A stretch of DNA of 48,384 nt, taken from Methanobacteriota archaeon. Lineage in GTDB: Archaea > Thermoplasmatota > Poseidoniia > Poseidoniales > Thalassarchaeaceae. A program made the translations under genes and the position numbers. Location: contig PBSO01000017.1 in NCBI GenBank assembly GCA_002726275.1, forward strand, positions 7,583 through 55,966. Reading direction: 5' to 3'. The notes beneath the pieces were generated by a model. It was not told the origin of the DNA. It searched no databases and saw only the letters and a program-made list of their open reading frames with translations. This document shows, in pieces, positions 9,632 to 18,802 of this stretch (positions are counted from its first letter, which is position 1; each line of letters begins with the position of its first letter).

Positions 9632-10431
9632 GAAATTCCAACTATCCTTTCTGGCTCGCTCTGGCCCAACCAATGAGTGAATTCAGGCCCATCCTGCTTC
9701 GAAATTGAAAGACTCCCTGAGAATGAATCACAAATTCTCATCAGCACTTCACTTTCAGCTATGTGTGGCATATTGTTGCTCTCAGAAAGGTGGCAGAGTA
9801 CTATGCTCTCAAGCCCATTGTGCATAACCTCATCCAATATCTGCCCAGTCTGGTAATTCGAAAGGTGACCACCTCTTCCCGTTATCCTTCTTTTCAGCGA
9901 TTCGGGATATGGTCCACTCACTAGTCTTGAATGGTCATAGTTCGCTTCTATGGAAATGTGTGAACATCCAGAAAGGTGCTTCTTTAGTTCGTCAGTAGCT
10001 TCTCCCAGATCTGTAACTATCGATGCCCTCTTTCCATCAGAGGAACGTGCGATCACTGCAACATTGTCAGCATCATCATGAGGCACTGGGATGGGCAATA
10101 GGCTCAAATCTGGGCCAGCAGCAATTCTTTCCAAGTCTGAGAACTCAGAGTAATTCTCATGCTCCAGCCATTCCATTCTACGAGCAGTCTCAGCATTGCT
10201 CATTAGTACTGAAGCCCATTTCTTCGATGCTCTGGATGCAGACCTAGAGTGATCAGAATGATGGTGCGTTACGAATATCCCATCAATTTCCATCGGATTC
10301 ACTCCAATCATGGCCAATCTCGACTCTATCCTCTTCAGTGAGAATCCGCAGTCTACCAATATCTTTGATTCATCAGTGGATAAGAGAACGGAATTGCCAC
10401 GACTCCCGCTGCCAAGATGAGTTATCTCCAT
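9628..10431 (-). CDS. MBL-fold metallo-hydrolase (YycJ/VicX-like)
   Basis: 267 residues from the ATG at 10431, giving 'MEITHLGSGSRGNS', which matches the family start. The open frame runs 22 codons further but those residues look non-homologous. The metal-binding motif HHHSDH ('FVTHHHSDHSRS') and the early 'LVDCGFS' strand mark a metallo-beta-lactamase fold. The 'GSGSRGNS' opening is typical of the YycJ/VicX group, in which a nuclease role has been suggested for some bacterial members; that role is not shown here. Further metal-binding positions are visible as 'VPHDD', 'IVTDLGEA' and 'LCHLSESNN'. Cytoplasmic, no signal peptide. Its last four bases overlap the end of the STAND gene. A TATA-like gatttatt (minus strand, around 10471-10478) lies about 40 nt upstream. 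Confidence 0.85.
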   Translation of the reverse strand: MEITHLGSGSRGNSVLLSTDESKILVDCGFSLKRIESRLAMIGVNPMEIDGIFVTHHHSDHSRSASRASKKWASVLMSNAETARRMEWLEHENYSEFSDLERIAAGPDLSLLPIPVPHDDADNVAVIARSSDGKRASIVTDLGEATDELKKHLSGCSHISIEANYDHSRLVSGPYPESLKRRITGRGGHLSNYQTGQILDEVMHNGLESIVLCHLSESNNMPHIAESEVLMRICDSFSGSLSISKQDGPEFTHWLGQSEPERIVGIS

Positions 10432-10622
10432 TGATATGACCTGTTGCAGTCCGAGCCAAGACGCCCTTTGAATAAATCCACTAATACAGTCAATCAAAGA
10501 CTAATTTGGCACAATATTGGCGTCGCCACAAACCAAAATATCTGACATCCCGTCCGAACGACGCTCCATCATCATGATAAGTCAGTCGAGAACGCTCAAA
10601 GCCGTATAGATGGGGCTATGTC

Positions 10623-13600
10623 ATGAGACGAAAGCAGACCGCGGCATTCATCACGCTACTTCTGCTCAGCAGCCTCGCCTTCGTTTCGCAGACACGCCCA
10701 CAGTCCCCTGTCTCTTCCACTGATCCAACTGATGCTCTAGGAGGGGCCCCTCCAGCGACAGATGCCGATGAAGATCAGATTCCAGATCAGTATGAATCAT
10801 TGCATGGAGCGATAGTCGTTATTGAGACTCTGGATGGGCCTGTGAACGTCAGGGGCCTAGATATGAACAATGGGACTGACAATATGACTGACCATGATAG
10901 GGATGGTGCACCCGCGCTTCTCGAGTATTGCTGGCCATACACTTTGGATAAATGCTTCACAGATAGGCTATCCCTGACTGGAAAGCCCCCTGAGTTGACT
11001 GAATCCGGACAAAGGGAGTATCTCGATCCAACCAACTCCGATTCAGATGGCGACGGACTTCCCGATGGATATGAGATACACATGTGCACAGAGGGCGGCC
11101 TCGGTTACATCAATGCTACAAATGCATGGACGTGCCTCTGGTTCGATCCTCTCGACCCATCAGATGAAGTTGACGATATTGATCGATGTCAGGATTTCAC
11201 CTTTGGATGCGGCGACGGTTTCGACGTAAATAGAGATGGAGTTATTGACATTACAGAAAGGTATACTAATTCTGAGGAATACTCTTTTGGGATTCCAGAT
11301 GGGTGGGTAACTGAGAGAGATGGACTATGGTGCGCAGGAGAGATTCCCGGACTAAGTAAGGACTCTTGCCAAGAAGTGGAAGACAGGCCTACAGGCGACA
11401 ACGGTTGGTTGGGGAGCGACCCAACAGATCCCGACTCAGATCACTATACCTGGTCAGAGGTAATTGCAACGGGACTTGTTGTACCGGGTGACGGCATACC
11501 TGATGGGTGGGAGGTTCACTACGGGCTCGATCCTAGGAATGCTAGTGATGCAATCGAGGATTCAGATGGAGATGGCTGGGATATGGACAGGGATGGTTTT
11601 GTTATTCCAGATACATCCACATCAACAGCACAATGGGGAGAGGCATTCAGTAATTATGAGGAATACATGACCCATTTCGATGATGGTGCATGGGTAACAC
11701 CCGGGCTCAGGGGAACCCTAATGTCACATCATGAGGGAGAAGTAATCTCGTTTGATCAGTCCACATCTCCTGGTTTGGTTGACGGTTCCGTGCACTCACT
11801 GATCAGCGACCCCGGAAGAGACAGACTCCTTGTTGGATCTAATTTCGGCATTACCGCAATAGATCCATTCGGTGGCTCCGTCTCACGTCATTACCTTCCT
11901 TCGGGAATGGAAATGAACACAATGATGAGTTGGTCAGCTGGAGAATCACAATTCCTAATCTTGGGGACTAATTCAGGGATTCACTGCTTATCCATGGAAA
12001 GCGGCCTTCCTGTGATGTCCTCACTTTCGGATTCAAACATAGGCCCCATAGAAACAATCCTCCAGTTGAACACGGGAAGTAGTGATCTCGACATCCTGGC
12101 ATTTGGGAAAATGTCGGCATGGTCCGTTTCATTTGTACAAGAACAATCATCCGGAGAAGCCCATTGCTCAAGCGATGGCTATTCAATTTCCATAACTGAG
12201 CCAATTCCAAATATCGAACTAAATGATATTTTTGAGGACGCTTCAACATCAGCTAATACTGCATTGCACGTCCCAGTCTCGGGAAGGGGACCATTACTTC
12301 TGATTGGAACGGATGCAGGCCTTTTGGCATGGAACACGACAGATGCCGCCACTTCGGCCGGCAATCCGTGGTGGGTTTACGACAAAGAAAACTCCGAGGA
12401 CTTCGTCCAACGTGCAGATTTACTCAATGAGTCCAAGTCTGCTATAGTTAACACAATGGAAGTCGCTGGACCTTTGCAACCGGGAGGGGGTGTTGAGGAA
12501 GTCACTGGAGTTTGGCTCGGAACAGCAGGCGGCCTCCATCTGATTGACCTAAGCACATTCATTCAGATGCCCTACTCATCTATCAGTAGTGAGCGGATGT
12601 ACAACATAGACAGATGGGCCGAGGGAGCAAATGACGTGCACTCAGTCATGTCATACAACGGGATGGTTGTCGTTGGCTCTAGAGACGGCTCTTGGTGCTT
12701 GGAGGGCGGTCATACAGGAGTTCTGGGAATGTACCTAAACCAGTCTAGAATACCTGGATTAGTCACTTCCCTAGTTACTCTCGAGAACGACGGAAAGAAT
12801 TGGCTATTTGCGGGTGTTTCACCAGGCCGATTCATGAATATCATGCCAATAGATCCTCAGTCTGCCGACTCCGATTTAGATGGGATGCCCGATGGCTGGG
12901 AGTATGCATATGGCCTTGATCCAACTGATCCCTATGACAGGGACAGAGATGCTGATGCTGATGGGGTCAGCTATGAGTTAGCCGATGGAACTGAATTTAC
13001 CAGGGGCTGGTCCAACTTAGAGGAGTACAGATACATTAGAACATCGGAGTTAGGATTCAATGGCACGGACCCTCGGGATACTGACTCAGATGGAGACGGC
13101 TTGTCCGATGGAGAAGAGTATTGGGGATGGTTCCTAGAGCCAACATCATTCAAGTGCCATTACCTAAATGACGACTATATTTGCGACGAAAATACAGAAG
13201 AACTGGCTGAGACCGTCCATCTTGAAGGGTGGCTTGGCTCGGGAGCCGGAGGGGGTACCGATGGACCAACTGACCCAACAAATGCGGACACAGATGGGGA
13301 CGGCATGCCAGATGGTTGGGAGATTGAACACAGGAGGTGGATAGGGGATGTATACACAGGCGGAAATCTTTGGACTCTTGATCCTCGAAATCCAGATGAT
13401 GCAGATGGTGATGCTGATGGCGACGGTCTGACGAACCTTTGCGAGTATATGTGGGGAAACATGCTCGAGACAGTACTTAGGGAGGGACTGCCTTCACATG
13501 GCGAATCGAACGAGTCGGCAGAATCCTGGGTTAAGACCGATCCTAACAATATTGACTCCGATGGAGACAGCCTCCCGGACGGGTGGGAGGCTAGGTACAC

Positions 13601-16367
13601 ATGTACTTGGAATAAGGAGAATAAAGGAATAAACCCACTCAATGGCTCTGATTACCTGAATAATCCCGATAACGATGGCTATGATGTGAACCACGATGGT
13701 TTGCTATCTATCGATGAACAATTCGTAAATTGGCTTGAGTACCATATCAAGTCCGAGATAATGTATGGCTCAATGACCTCTTCTGGGATGACGTATCCAG
13801 ATAACTTCACCACCTCACTCTGGAATGAGACTTGGCAGGATTTGGCCGAGGGCTCATTTGGGGACTTCACCAGTCCATCCTACCAGAGCTTGGTGAATGG
13901 TACAACGACTCAGGATGTCGGTTCTGCTAATCCTCTTTCCCCAGACTCAGACAGGGATGGCATGCCAGATGGTTGGGAATTCTTCCATTCTAGATGGAGC
14001 CTATTCGATGAGGAGTGGACACTCAACCCCGTTGATGAGAGGGACCAGATTGGGGATCCAGATGGCGATGGAATGAACAATTGGGAGGAGTACAATTCTA
14101 TAGACGGAAATCTGAGTGAAACGGATAATCTAGTTACTTCTCCACAGTTCTACCTCCTTTCTGTTGGGGGGGAACTACTTGCTACTCCGTGGCTATCTGC
14201 CGAGTCTTCTCAGTCATTCGGAACATTCCTCACTGAAGAACAGAGGAATTTGACTGGTTTGACCGCAGATCCCAATGACCCAGACACCGATAACGACGGG
14301 CTACTCGATGGCATAGAGTTGATTTTCACGAGGTGGAACTCCACCGACTCAGTTTGGACGCTAAACCCATTGGTCCCCGGAGATGGAAATTATGACTCCG
14401 ACATGGATGGGATAACAGATCTTGTAGAGTTGAACCTGACAAACAACAATCCAGCGAACGGCGGTCTTTCTCCCCCTGATGCCCCTAGGATGTGGGAGGA
14501 AGCGCAGCAACTCGACCCGTCCGAGGCCAATAATAGGATTTACAGAATTCTATTCAACAAGGAGGGCAAGGCACAATTAGCAATGCAGCAGTATCAGGAA
14601 TGGCTTTCCGGCGAGCCGGCAAAACCACTGCTGACATACCTCTTGGGAATTTCAGATCCCAATGATGAAGATACAGATAGGGATGGTATGAGTGATGGCT
14701 ATGAGTATTGGTTCACAGAGTGGAACCTGGAAGACAACATATGGGAGATGAATCCACTCACTGGGACAGATGTCTCCAGGGATACCGATGAAGACTCATT
14801 TGATTGCGATGGGAGTGGCCACATTTCCGACTCCGAATCATTCGACAATCTCGCTGAGTACGAGTCAAGGGTATATGGTAAAAGAACTGCAGTTGATACA
14901 ATATCCAATGAGACTGGCTTGGTATCATACGGGACCGACTCCATAAATGCTCAGATGGAGGAGAATGGACTGTCTTATCAAGCGGCGTTCGGGCATCTTT
15001 ATTCTTCATTCTCCAGCAAGAGTCTAGAATCATCTGAAAGAATGGGCCTGATAAATTCAGTAGATACGAACAATTTCAACACTAGCCTAGCCGGGGTTAG
15101 TGACCCAACAGACGGAGACTCAGACAGGGATGGCATGCCAGATGGTTGGGAATTCTGCTACTCGATATACGGGGAGTTCCTCCCTGTGAACTCATTCAGG
15201 TGGTCAATGAATCCGATAAACGAGCTCGATGTTGGTTATGATCCGGATGCAGATGGGTGGTATGATAGGATGTGGTCAGACATTCCTGCAGAGCAAGGAA
15301 CTTGGGAAGGCAGGCAATTTACCGCTTCATCCATAGACAGTCAGATTGGCCAGGGCGCCCAGCCACTTTACTTTTCCAACCTGATGGAGTACGAGAATGG
15401 CACACACCCATTGGATCAAGATAGTGACGATGATTCAGTCGTCATGATTCCATTCTTCCAGGACGGCTCTGTGGTAGCTTATATCCAAGACTCGAATCTC
15501 TCTGATGGCAGAGAGGTGTTCAAGTATGGCACAAACCCCCTCGACAACGATACTGATGGAGACATGATGCCCGACTTCTACGAGTACTACAGGGGATGGA
15601 ATGAGACTAATGACAATTGGTCATCATACATGCAGATTTCAGTAGTCTGGTATCAGGTTACTCCGGTTGTTTGGAAGCCAGTGGATGTTTCATCAGGTAT
15701 CATCTCCAGGCCCCAGTTGGACTGGGCATGGTTTACTCATGATCCAACGGACCCGTCCGATGCTGGCCAGGATGCAGATAATGATGGGGGGTGGGACTGC
15801 TCAAGCGGGAGTTGTATTTACCAGCCTTACAACAACTTCCAAGAGTACTTTGGCGTGGTCAATGCTTCACTTTCTTCACCATCATTGGTCCGCGAGTCAA
15901 ACCTCTATGACTGCTCAGGAAATTTGGTAATGGAGTGGTGGCAACTCAGGGAGGCACTATTGGGGACCTGCTCAGGAAGTGCTGCACTGTCCACGAATTA
16001 CTTCAGAATGTATAGGATAAACAATGATGACCAGCTATATGCCCTGATTGTTGATGACAACGATATAGACTACGAGGAGGTGGACAGTAGTGATGACGTA
16101 ATTCTGCTAAATGGCGCATGGGCCGATGAATACAACAGATTTGCTGGCGACCAATACCACCTACCTAACACCGGGCTAGGCGAGTATGTTTTCGGATGGT
16201 GGGGAATTGATATTGATGGTGATCAGATAGCTGACGGTACAGATCCGACGAATTGGGACACCGATGGGGATTGGCTGAATGACCATTTCGAAATAGAAGA
16301 CGATCTACTCGATGGAATCAGAGGAAATAGTGGATCCCCAATAAGATATGACGATCGCTCAACCTAG
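10623..16367 (+). CDS. Giant secreted protein with about 25 Asp-rich Ca-binding (TSP3-like) segments and a propeller-like insert
   Basis: 1914 residues with a signal peptide (MRRKQTAAFITLLLLSSLAFVSQ). Nearly the whole length carries repeats of the form 'DSDxDGMPDGWE', often followed by 'W.LNP' and then 'DGDGxxNxxEY'. These are thrombospondin type 3 / calcium-binding Asp loops, of which I count about 25. Residues ~385-740 break the pattern with blade-like strands ('RLLVGSNFGITAID', 'LLIGTDAGLLAWN', 'VWLGTAGGLHLIDL', 'MVVVGSRDGSWCLEG'), suggestive of a beta-propeller. There is no C-terminal transmembrane helix; the protein ends in ordinary hydrophilic sequence, so it is either released or attached by partners. 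Exact 41-bp DNA repeats occur inside it (13943-13983 and 15116-15156). Probably a calcium-stabilised surface or secreted structural/adhesive protein; no enzyme motif was seen. Confidence 0.85.
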   Translation: MRRKQTAAFITLLLLSSLAFVSQTRPQSPVSSTDPTDALGGAPPATDADEDQIPDQYESLHGAIVVIETLDGPVNVRGLDMNNGTDNMTDHDRDGAPALLEYCWPYTLDKCFTDRLSLTGKPPELTESGQREYLDPTNSDSDGDGLPDGYEIHMCTEGGLGYINATNAWTCLWFDPLDPSDEVDDIDRCQDFTFGCGDGFDVNRDGVIDITERYTNSEEYSFGIPDGWVTERDGLWCAGEIPGLSKDSCQEVEDRPTGDNGWLGSDPTDPDSDHYTWSEVIATGLVVPGDGIPDGWEVHYGLDPRNASDAIEDSDGDGWDMDRDGFVIPDTSTSTAQWGEAFSNYEEYMTHFDDGAWVTPGLRGTLMSHHEGEVISFDQSTSPGLVDGSVHSLISDPGRDRLLVGSNFGITAIDPFGGSVSRHYLPSGMEMNTMMSWSAGESQFLILGTNSGIHCLSMESGLPVMSSLSDSNIGPIETILQLNTGSSDLDILAFGKMSAWSVSFVQEQSSGEAHCSSDGYSISITEPIPNIELNDIFEDASTSANTALHVPVSGRGPLLLIGTDAGLLAWNTTDAATSAGNPWWVYDKENSEDFVQRADLLNESKSAIVNTMEVAGPLQPGGGVEEVTGVWLGTAGGLHLIDLSTFIQMPYSSISSERMYNIDRWAEGANDVHSVMSYNGMVVVGSRDGSWCLEGGHTGVLGMYLNQSRIPGLVTSLVTLENDGKNWLFAGVSPGRFMNIMPIDPQSADSDLDGMPDGWEYAYGLDPTDPYDRDRDADADGVSYELADGTEFTRGWSNLEEYRYIRTSELGFNGTDPRDTDSDGDGLSDGEEYWGWFLEPTSFKCHYLNDDYICDENTEELAETVHLEGWLGSGAGGGTDGPTDPTNADTDGDGMPDGWEIEHRRWIGDVYTGGNLWTLDPRNPDDADGDADGDGLTNLCEYMWGNMLETVLREGLPSHGESNESAESWVKTDPNNIDSDGDSLPDGWEARYTCTWNKENKGINPLNGSDYLNNPDNDGYDVNHDGLLSIDEQFVNWLEYHIKSEIMYGSMTSSGMTYPDNFTTSLWNETWQDLAEGSFGDFTSPSYQSLVNGTTTQDVGSANPLSPDSDRDGMPDGWEFFHSRWSLFDEEWTLNPVDERDQIGDPDGDGMNNWEEYNSIDGNLSETDNLVTSPQFYLLSVGGELLATPWLSAESSQSFGTFLTEEQRNLTGLTADPNDPDTDNDGLLDGIELIFTRWNSTDSVWTLNPLVPGDGNYDSDMDGITDLVELNLTNNNPANGGLSPPDAPRMWEEAQQLDPSEANNRIYRILFNKEGKAQLAMQQYQEWLSGEPAKPLLTYLLGISDPNDEDTDRDGMSDGYEYWFTEWNLEDNIWEMNPLTGTDVSRDTDEDSFDCDGSGHISDSESFDNLAEYESRVYGKRTAVDTISNETGLVSYGTDSINAQMEENGLSYQAAFGHLYSSFSSKSLESSERMGLINSVDTNNFNTSLAGVSDPTDGDSDRDGMPDGWEFCYSIYGEFLPVNSFRWSMNPINELDVGYDPDADGWYDRMWSDIPAEQGTWEGRQFTASSIDSQIGQGAQPLYFSNLMEYENGTHPLDQDSDDDSVVMIPFFQDGSVVAYIQDSNLSDGREVFKYGTNPLDNDTDGDMMPDFYEYYRGWNETNDNWSSYMQISVVWYQVTPVVWKPVDVSSGIISRPQLDWAWFTHDPTDPSDAGQDADNDGGWDCSSGSCIYQPYNNFQEYFGVVNASLSSPSLVRESNLYDCSGNLVMEWWQLREALLGTCSGSAALSTNYFRMYRINNDDQLYALIVDDNDIDYEEVDSSDDVILLNGAWADEYNRFAGDQYHLPNTGLGEYVFGWWGIDIDGDQIADGTDPTNWDTDGDWLNDHFEIEDDLLDGIRGNSGSPIRYDDRST
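13943..13983 (+). repeat. 41-bp exact direct repeat, copy 1
   Basis: Identical to 15116-15156 base for base. It encodes the core 'DSDRDGMPDGWEF' of the Asp-rich repeat. Identity at the DNA level, beyond what the protein needs, points to recent duplication or gene conversion. Confidence 0.85.
15116..15156 (+). repeat. 41-bp exact direct repeat, copy 2
   Basis: Second copy of the repeat at 13943-13983, 1173 bp downstream (391 codons, in frame). A shorter related block ('ccagatggttggga') also occurs near 13308. Confidence 0.85.
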
Positions 16368-16398
16368 AACTCTTGAGTGCGAATCACTTGGAAGGGCC

Positions 16399-16872
16399 AT
16401 GGGCGAATCCAGCGGGAGCATACCTGGTCCCAATCAACCCCTGGAGGAAAGACTCCTCTTTCTACAGGAAAACATGGTCAACTTCGTCAATCAGTACGAT
16501 CTCCCCGTGGTGGAAGTGGCCTTGGTGATATCCAAATACATCAGGATAATTACAAGTCAGTTGCAGAATGCAGCCGAAGAGTCCGGAGAGGATCTTCCAA
16601 CTTCACTATTGGAACCATGGCCAATTGATTCAGAGGGAGAATTACCCAGAATCGACTCATTCCCACTAGAAAGGGTGCTGGATTCCGTCGATCAGGACCG
16701 CATGGAAATTTTTGATACAATAATTCGAACAATATTGAATGAAACAGAGATGCCATTTGTTTCCTCAATAACCGTTTTGAGGGACTGGGAATCAAAAGTG
16801 AGAATCCAACTCAGTGAGTCCACCAGCCCAGGTCATTTATTCAGTCCAATGAAGCTACCCGATGGATTCTAA
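16399..16872 (+). CDS. Conserved-looking small cytoplasmic protein of unknown function
   Basis: 157 residues from ATG 16399, which has a weak purine-rich GGAAGGG just upstream. An earlier in-frame ATG at 16348 would overlap the preceding gene by 20 bp and give 174 residues. The sequence is predicted mostly helical ('LEERLLFLQENMVNFVNQYDLP', 'VALVISKYIRIITSQLQNAAEES') with no signal peptide, transmembrane segment or Cys pair. I do not recognise a family. It follows the giant Asp-repeat protein closely on the same strand, so it may be cotranscribed with it. It ends in a 4-bp stop-codon overlap with the converging membrane-protein gene. Confidence 0.6.
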   Translation: MGESSGSIPGPNQPLEERLLFLQENMVNFVNQYDLPVVEVALVISKYIRIITSQLQNAAEESGEDLPTSLLEPWPIDSEGELPRIDSFPLERVLDSVDQDRMEIFDTIIRTILNETEMPFVSSITVLRDWESKVRIQLSESTSPGHLFSPMKLPDGF

Positions 16873-17204
16873 CTATTCTGGGACTCTGCAACTATCCCGC
16901 TAGAAACCCACCAAGCATCGAAAATCGACCAAATGAAGATGACTGGCCACAGTACCACAGAGAGAATCAGGGGAAATTGGATCAAGAACCAACCGAGCCC
17001 CTTTCTGTGTTGACGATTGAAGTGCTGACCTAGGAAAAGGAACGGTACAAGTGAAACAACAATCGCAAAAATGGGCCTTAGTGCACCCCAGGCACCAATT
17101 CCACCACTTAGTTCAGTCCAGATTATTCCGAAAACCCCCAGAGCACTAACCCCATCATCCTCTTCTTCAGCAGGTAGTATGACTACGTACTCACTGTCAG
17201 ACAC
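16869..17204 (-). CDS. Small two-helix membrane protein, TM2-like
   Basis: 111 residues from a GTG start. The N-terminal ~25 residues are acidic (PAEEEDDG). Two hydrophobic segments follow: about 44-59 (FAIVVSLVPFLFLG) and about 71-95 (FLIQFPLILSVVLWPVIFIWSIF), separated by 'QHFNRQHRKGLGW'. The short basic loop and the 'IWSIFDAWW' end recall TM2-type small membrane proteins, in which the second helix ends near Asp-Ala-Tyr/Trp. This is a tentative resemblance. No enzymatic residues are visible. Converges with the unknown gene 16399-16872 with a shared CTAA. Confidence 0.6.
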   Translation of the reverse strand: MSDSEYVVILPAEEEDDGVSALGVFGIIWTELSGGIGAWGALRPIFAIVVSLVPFLFLGQHFNRQHRKGLGWFLIQFPLILSVVLWPVIFIWSIFDAWWVSSGIVAESQNS

Positions 17205-17288
17205 GACTATTGGAATGGGGGGGGTGGAATGAATATGACGTATCCCAGATGCGAAAATGACTACTTCTGATGGCTACTCGCAGACACC

Positions 17289-18263
17289 GTGACTTCACCG
17301 CGGGTACTACTAACGGGTTTCGAGCCCTTTTCAGGTAGGGGATTCAATGTTTCAGAATCCGTGGCAAGGAAAATCGATGCATCCGGAATCCATGGAGTGG
17401 AAATTTCAACTATTATCCTCAGTGTGGACGAGGTCGGCTCAAGAAAATGCTCAGAATTAATCAGATCCGGGCACCACTTCGATGCGATAGTACACCTTGG
17501 ATTATCAGAGAGGAGGAGAAATATCAGCCTGGAATCACTAGCTAAGAATAATCTGGAGATGTCCAAGCCGGACAACTCTGGAAGAATGGTTTCTAACTCC
17601 TCAATTGCAGAAGATGCTCCGGATTTCATCAGAACTACGGCCTCCAAGCACATTCTGGATGAGGAGTTTGAACATGACGTTAGGGTGTTATGGAGCGAAG
17701 ATGCCGGTGGTTTCGTCTGCAATGAGACCTTTTTCAGAACCCTTGAGGCAATTGGAGAAAAAGAAACACCAGTACTCTTTGTTCATCTCCCAGTTCCAGA
17801 ACACATAGCAATTAGTGAACAAACTGACATAGTCTCAAGGATTATCAGGAGACTTGCAATAAAGCCCCACTACCGGGTCGTAGGTGCTTTGCTAACTGAC
17901 CCAGAGGGAAGGATGCTTGCATGCAGGAGGCCCCAAGGAGATGCATGGGCAGGTTGGTGGGAGTTCCCAGGTGGTAAGATAGAAGAAAATGAGTCCCAGG
18001 AACTCGCATTAATCAGGGAGATAGATGAGGAACTGGGGATTTTGGTGAGTCCAATTTCTTGTGTCGCAGAGATTTCACATGATTACGGGGATAGGGATGT
18101 GGACTTGTTCATATGGAAGTGTGAGCCGGTTGATCCTGCCTCGATAATCCTTTCAGAGCACGACAAGTCAGTATGGGTTGGGAAGGATGGTTTGATTGGG
18201 CTAAAATGGCTTCCCGCCGATCTTCCTTTGATAGAGGAATGGTCCTCATCTGGAATTCCCTAA
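17289..18263 (+). CDS. Fusion of pyroglutamyl-peptidase (C15-like) and Nudix hydrolase
   Basis: 324 residues from a GTG start. Residues 1-~185 match pyrrolidone carboxyl peptidase: 'VLLTGFEPFSG' at the N-terminus, the catalytic Glu82 in 'RRNISLESLAKN', Cys144 in 'EDAGGFVCN' and His166 in 'LFVHLP'. All three catalytic residues are present, so it should be able to remove N-terminal pyroglutamate. Residues ~195-324 are a Nudix domain of MutT/CTP-pyrophosphohydrolase type with 'AWAGWWEFPGGK' and a complete Nudix box from Gly228 (GGKIEENESQELALIREIDE, continuing ELG). That domain typically cleaves (oxidised) nucleoside triphosphates. The two are joined in frame without a stop. I do not know a described partner logic for this combination. 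Cytoplasmic. Converges with the UPF0201 gene. Confidence 0.88.
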   Translation: MTSPRVLLTGFEPFSGRGFNVSESVARKIDASGIHGVEISTIILSVDEVGSRKCSELIRSGHHFDAIVHLGLSERRRNISLESLAKNNLEMSKPDNSGRMVSNSSIAEDAPDFIRTTASKHILDEEFEHDVRVLWSEDAGGFVCNETFFRTLEAIGEKETPVLFVHLPVPEHIAISEQTDIVSRIIRRLAIKPHYRVVGALLTDPEGRMLACRRPQGDAWAGWWEFPGGKIEENESQELALIREIDEELGILVSPISCVAEISHDYGDRDVDLFIWKCEPVDPASIILSEHDKSVWVGKDGLIGLKWLPADLPLIEEWSSSGIP

Positions 18264-18778
18264 GGTTCTTCGCCGATGGTGGGCTTACCCTTCTTGTCAA
18301 ACCACTCATTCGGAGTCCCATCTTTTGACATGGATAAGTCATCACCAACAGTTCTAGGAATGAAGGACCTCCCTCGATGCCAAGTCACCTCCTCTAGCCA
18401 CAAGTCAATCCCCTTCCCTGAAATTGAAACATCAATTTCTCCGCCCGTGACCCTTTCCCCCAAGGGAAATGAAACCTTTCCCACAAGTGCTGCTTGCCGG
18501 GAAATTGAGAAATCCGCGTATTTCCCATCCTCCATGTCAAGAGACATTGCGTCAAGAGCGGTGTCCATGATATTCTGTTTTGCAATGGCCTCTAGAAATA
18601 CGTCCATGGAGGAAGTTACCCCATACAGGATTTCTGCAGTTCCTTCATGAGGGAAAACCCTCCTGTCGGTTTCCCCATTTGGCTCCCAGTCGGGGAAAAT
18701 ATTCTTTACGGCCTGAACTACCAAACCTGGGTCCTCATGAGATTGGATAGTTGTTGACACCCTGATGTCTATCTCCAC
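18260..18778 (-). CDS. UPF0201-family protein (putative RNA-binding)
   Basis: 172 residues from a GTG start preceded by a G-rich GGGGGT. The N-terminus 'IDIRVSTTIQSHEDPGLVVQAVKNIFPD' is the UPF0201 signature: an edge strand, then 'T.DP..V..A..NIFP'. The C-terminal 'TYLI/DVSISGKGIDLWLEEVTWHRG' part also fits. Family members are archaeal, usually about 140 aa, and are suspected of binding RNA; the function is unproven. The last ~30 residues here (DLSMSKDGTPNEWFDKKGKP) are an extension. It is divergent from the 18803 gene with only 24 bp between them and overlaps the Pcp-Nudix gene by 4 bp at the 3' end. Confidence 0.78.
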   Translation of the reverse strand: MEIDIRVSTTIQSHEDPGLVVQAVKNIFPDWEPNGETDRRVFPHEGTAEILYGVTSSMDVFLEAIAKQNIMDTALDAMSLDMEDGKYADFSISRQAALVGKVSFPLGERVTGGEIDVSISGKGIDLWLEEVTWHRGRSFIPRTVGDDLSMSKDGTPNEWFDKKGKPTIGEEP

Positions 18779-18802
18779 GTTACCCCCAGAGACATCTCAC
18801 TG

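Noticed and set aside
10432-10622. Possible small RNA or tRNA in the gap before the giant Asp-repeat protein
   Set aside because: No cloverleaf or strong hairpin found; A/T-rich promoter-like sequence only.
10623-16367. The dense repeats as a CRISPR array
   Set aside because: The repeats are in-frame protein repeats with irregular spacing inside one long coding sequence.
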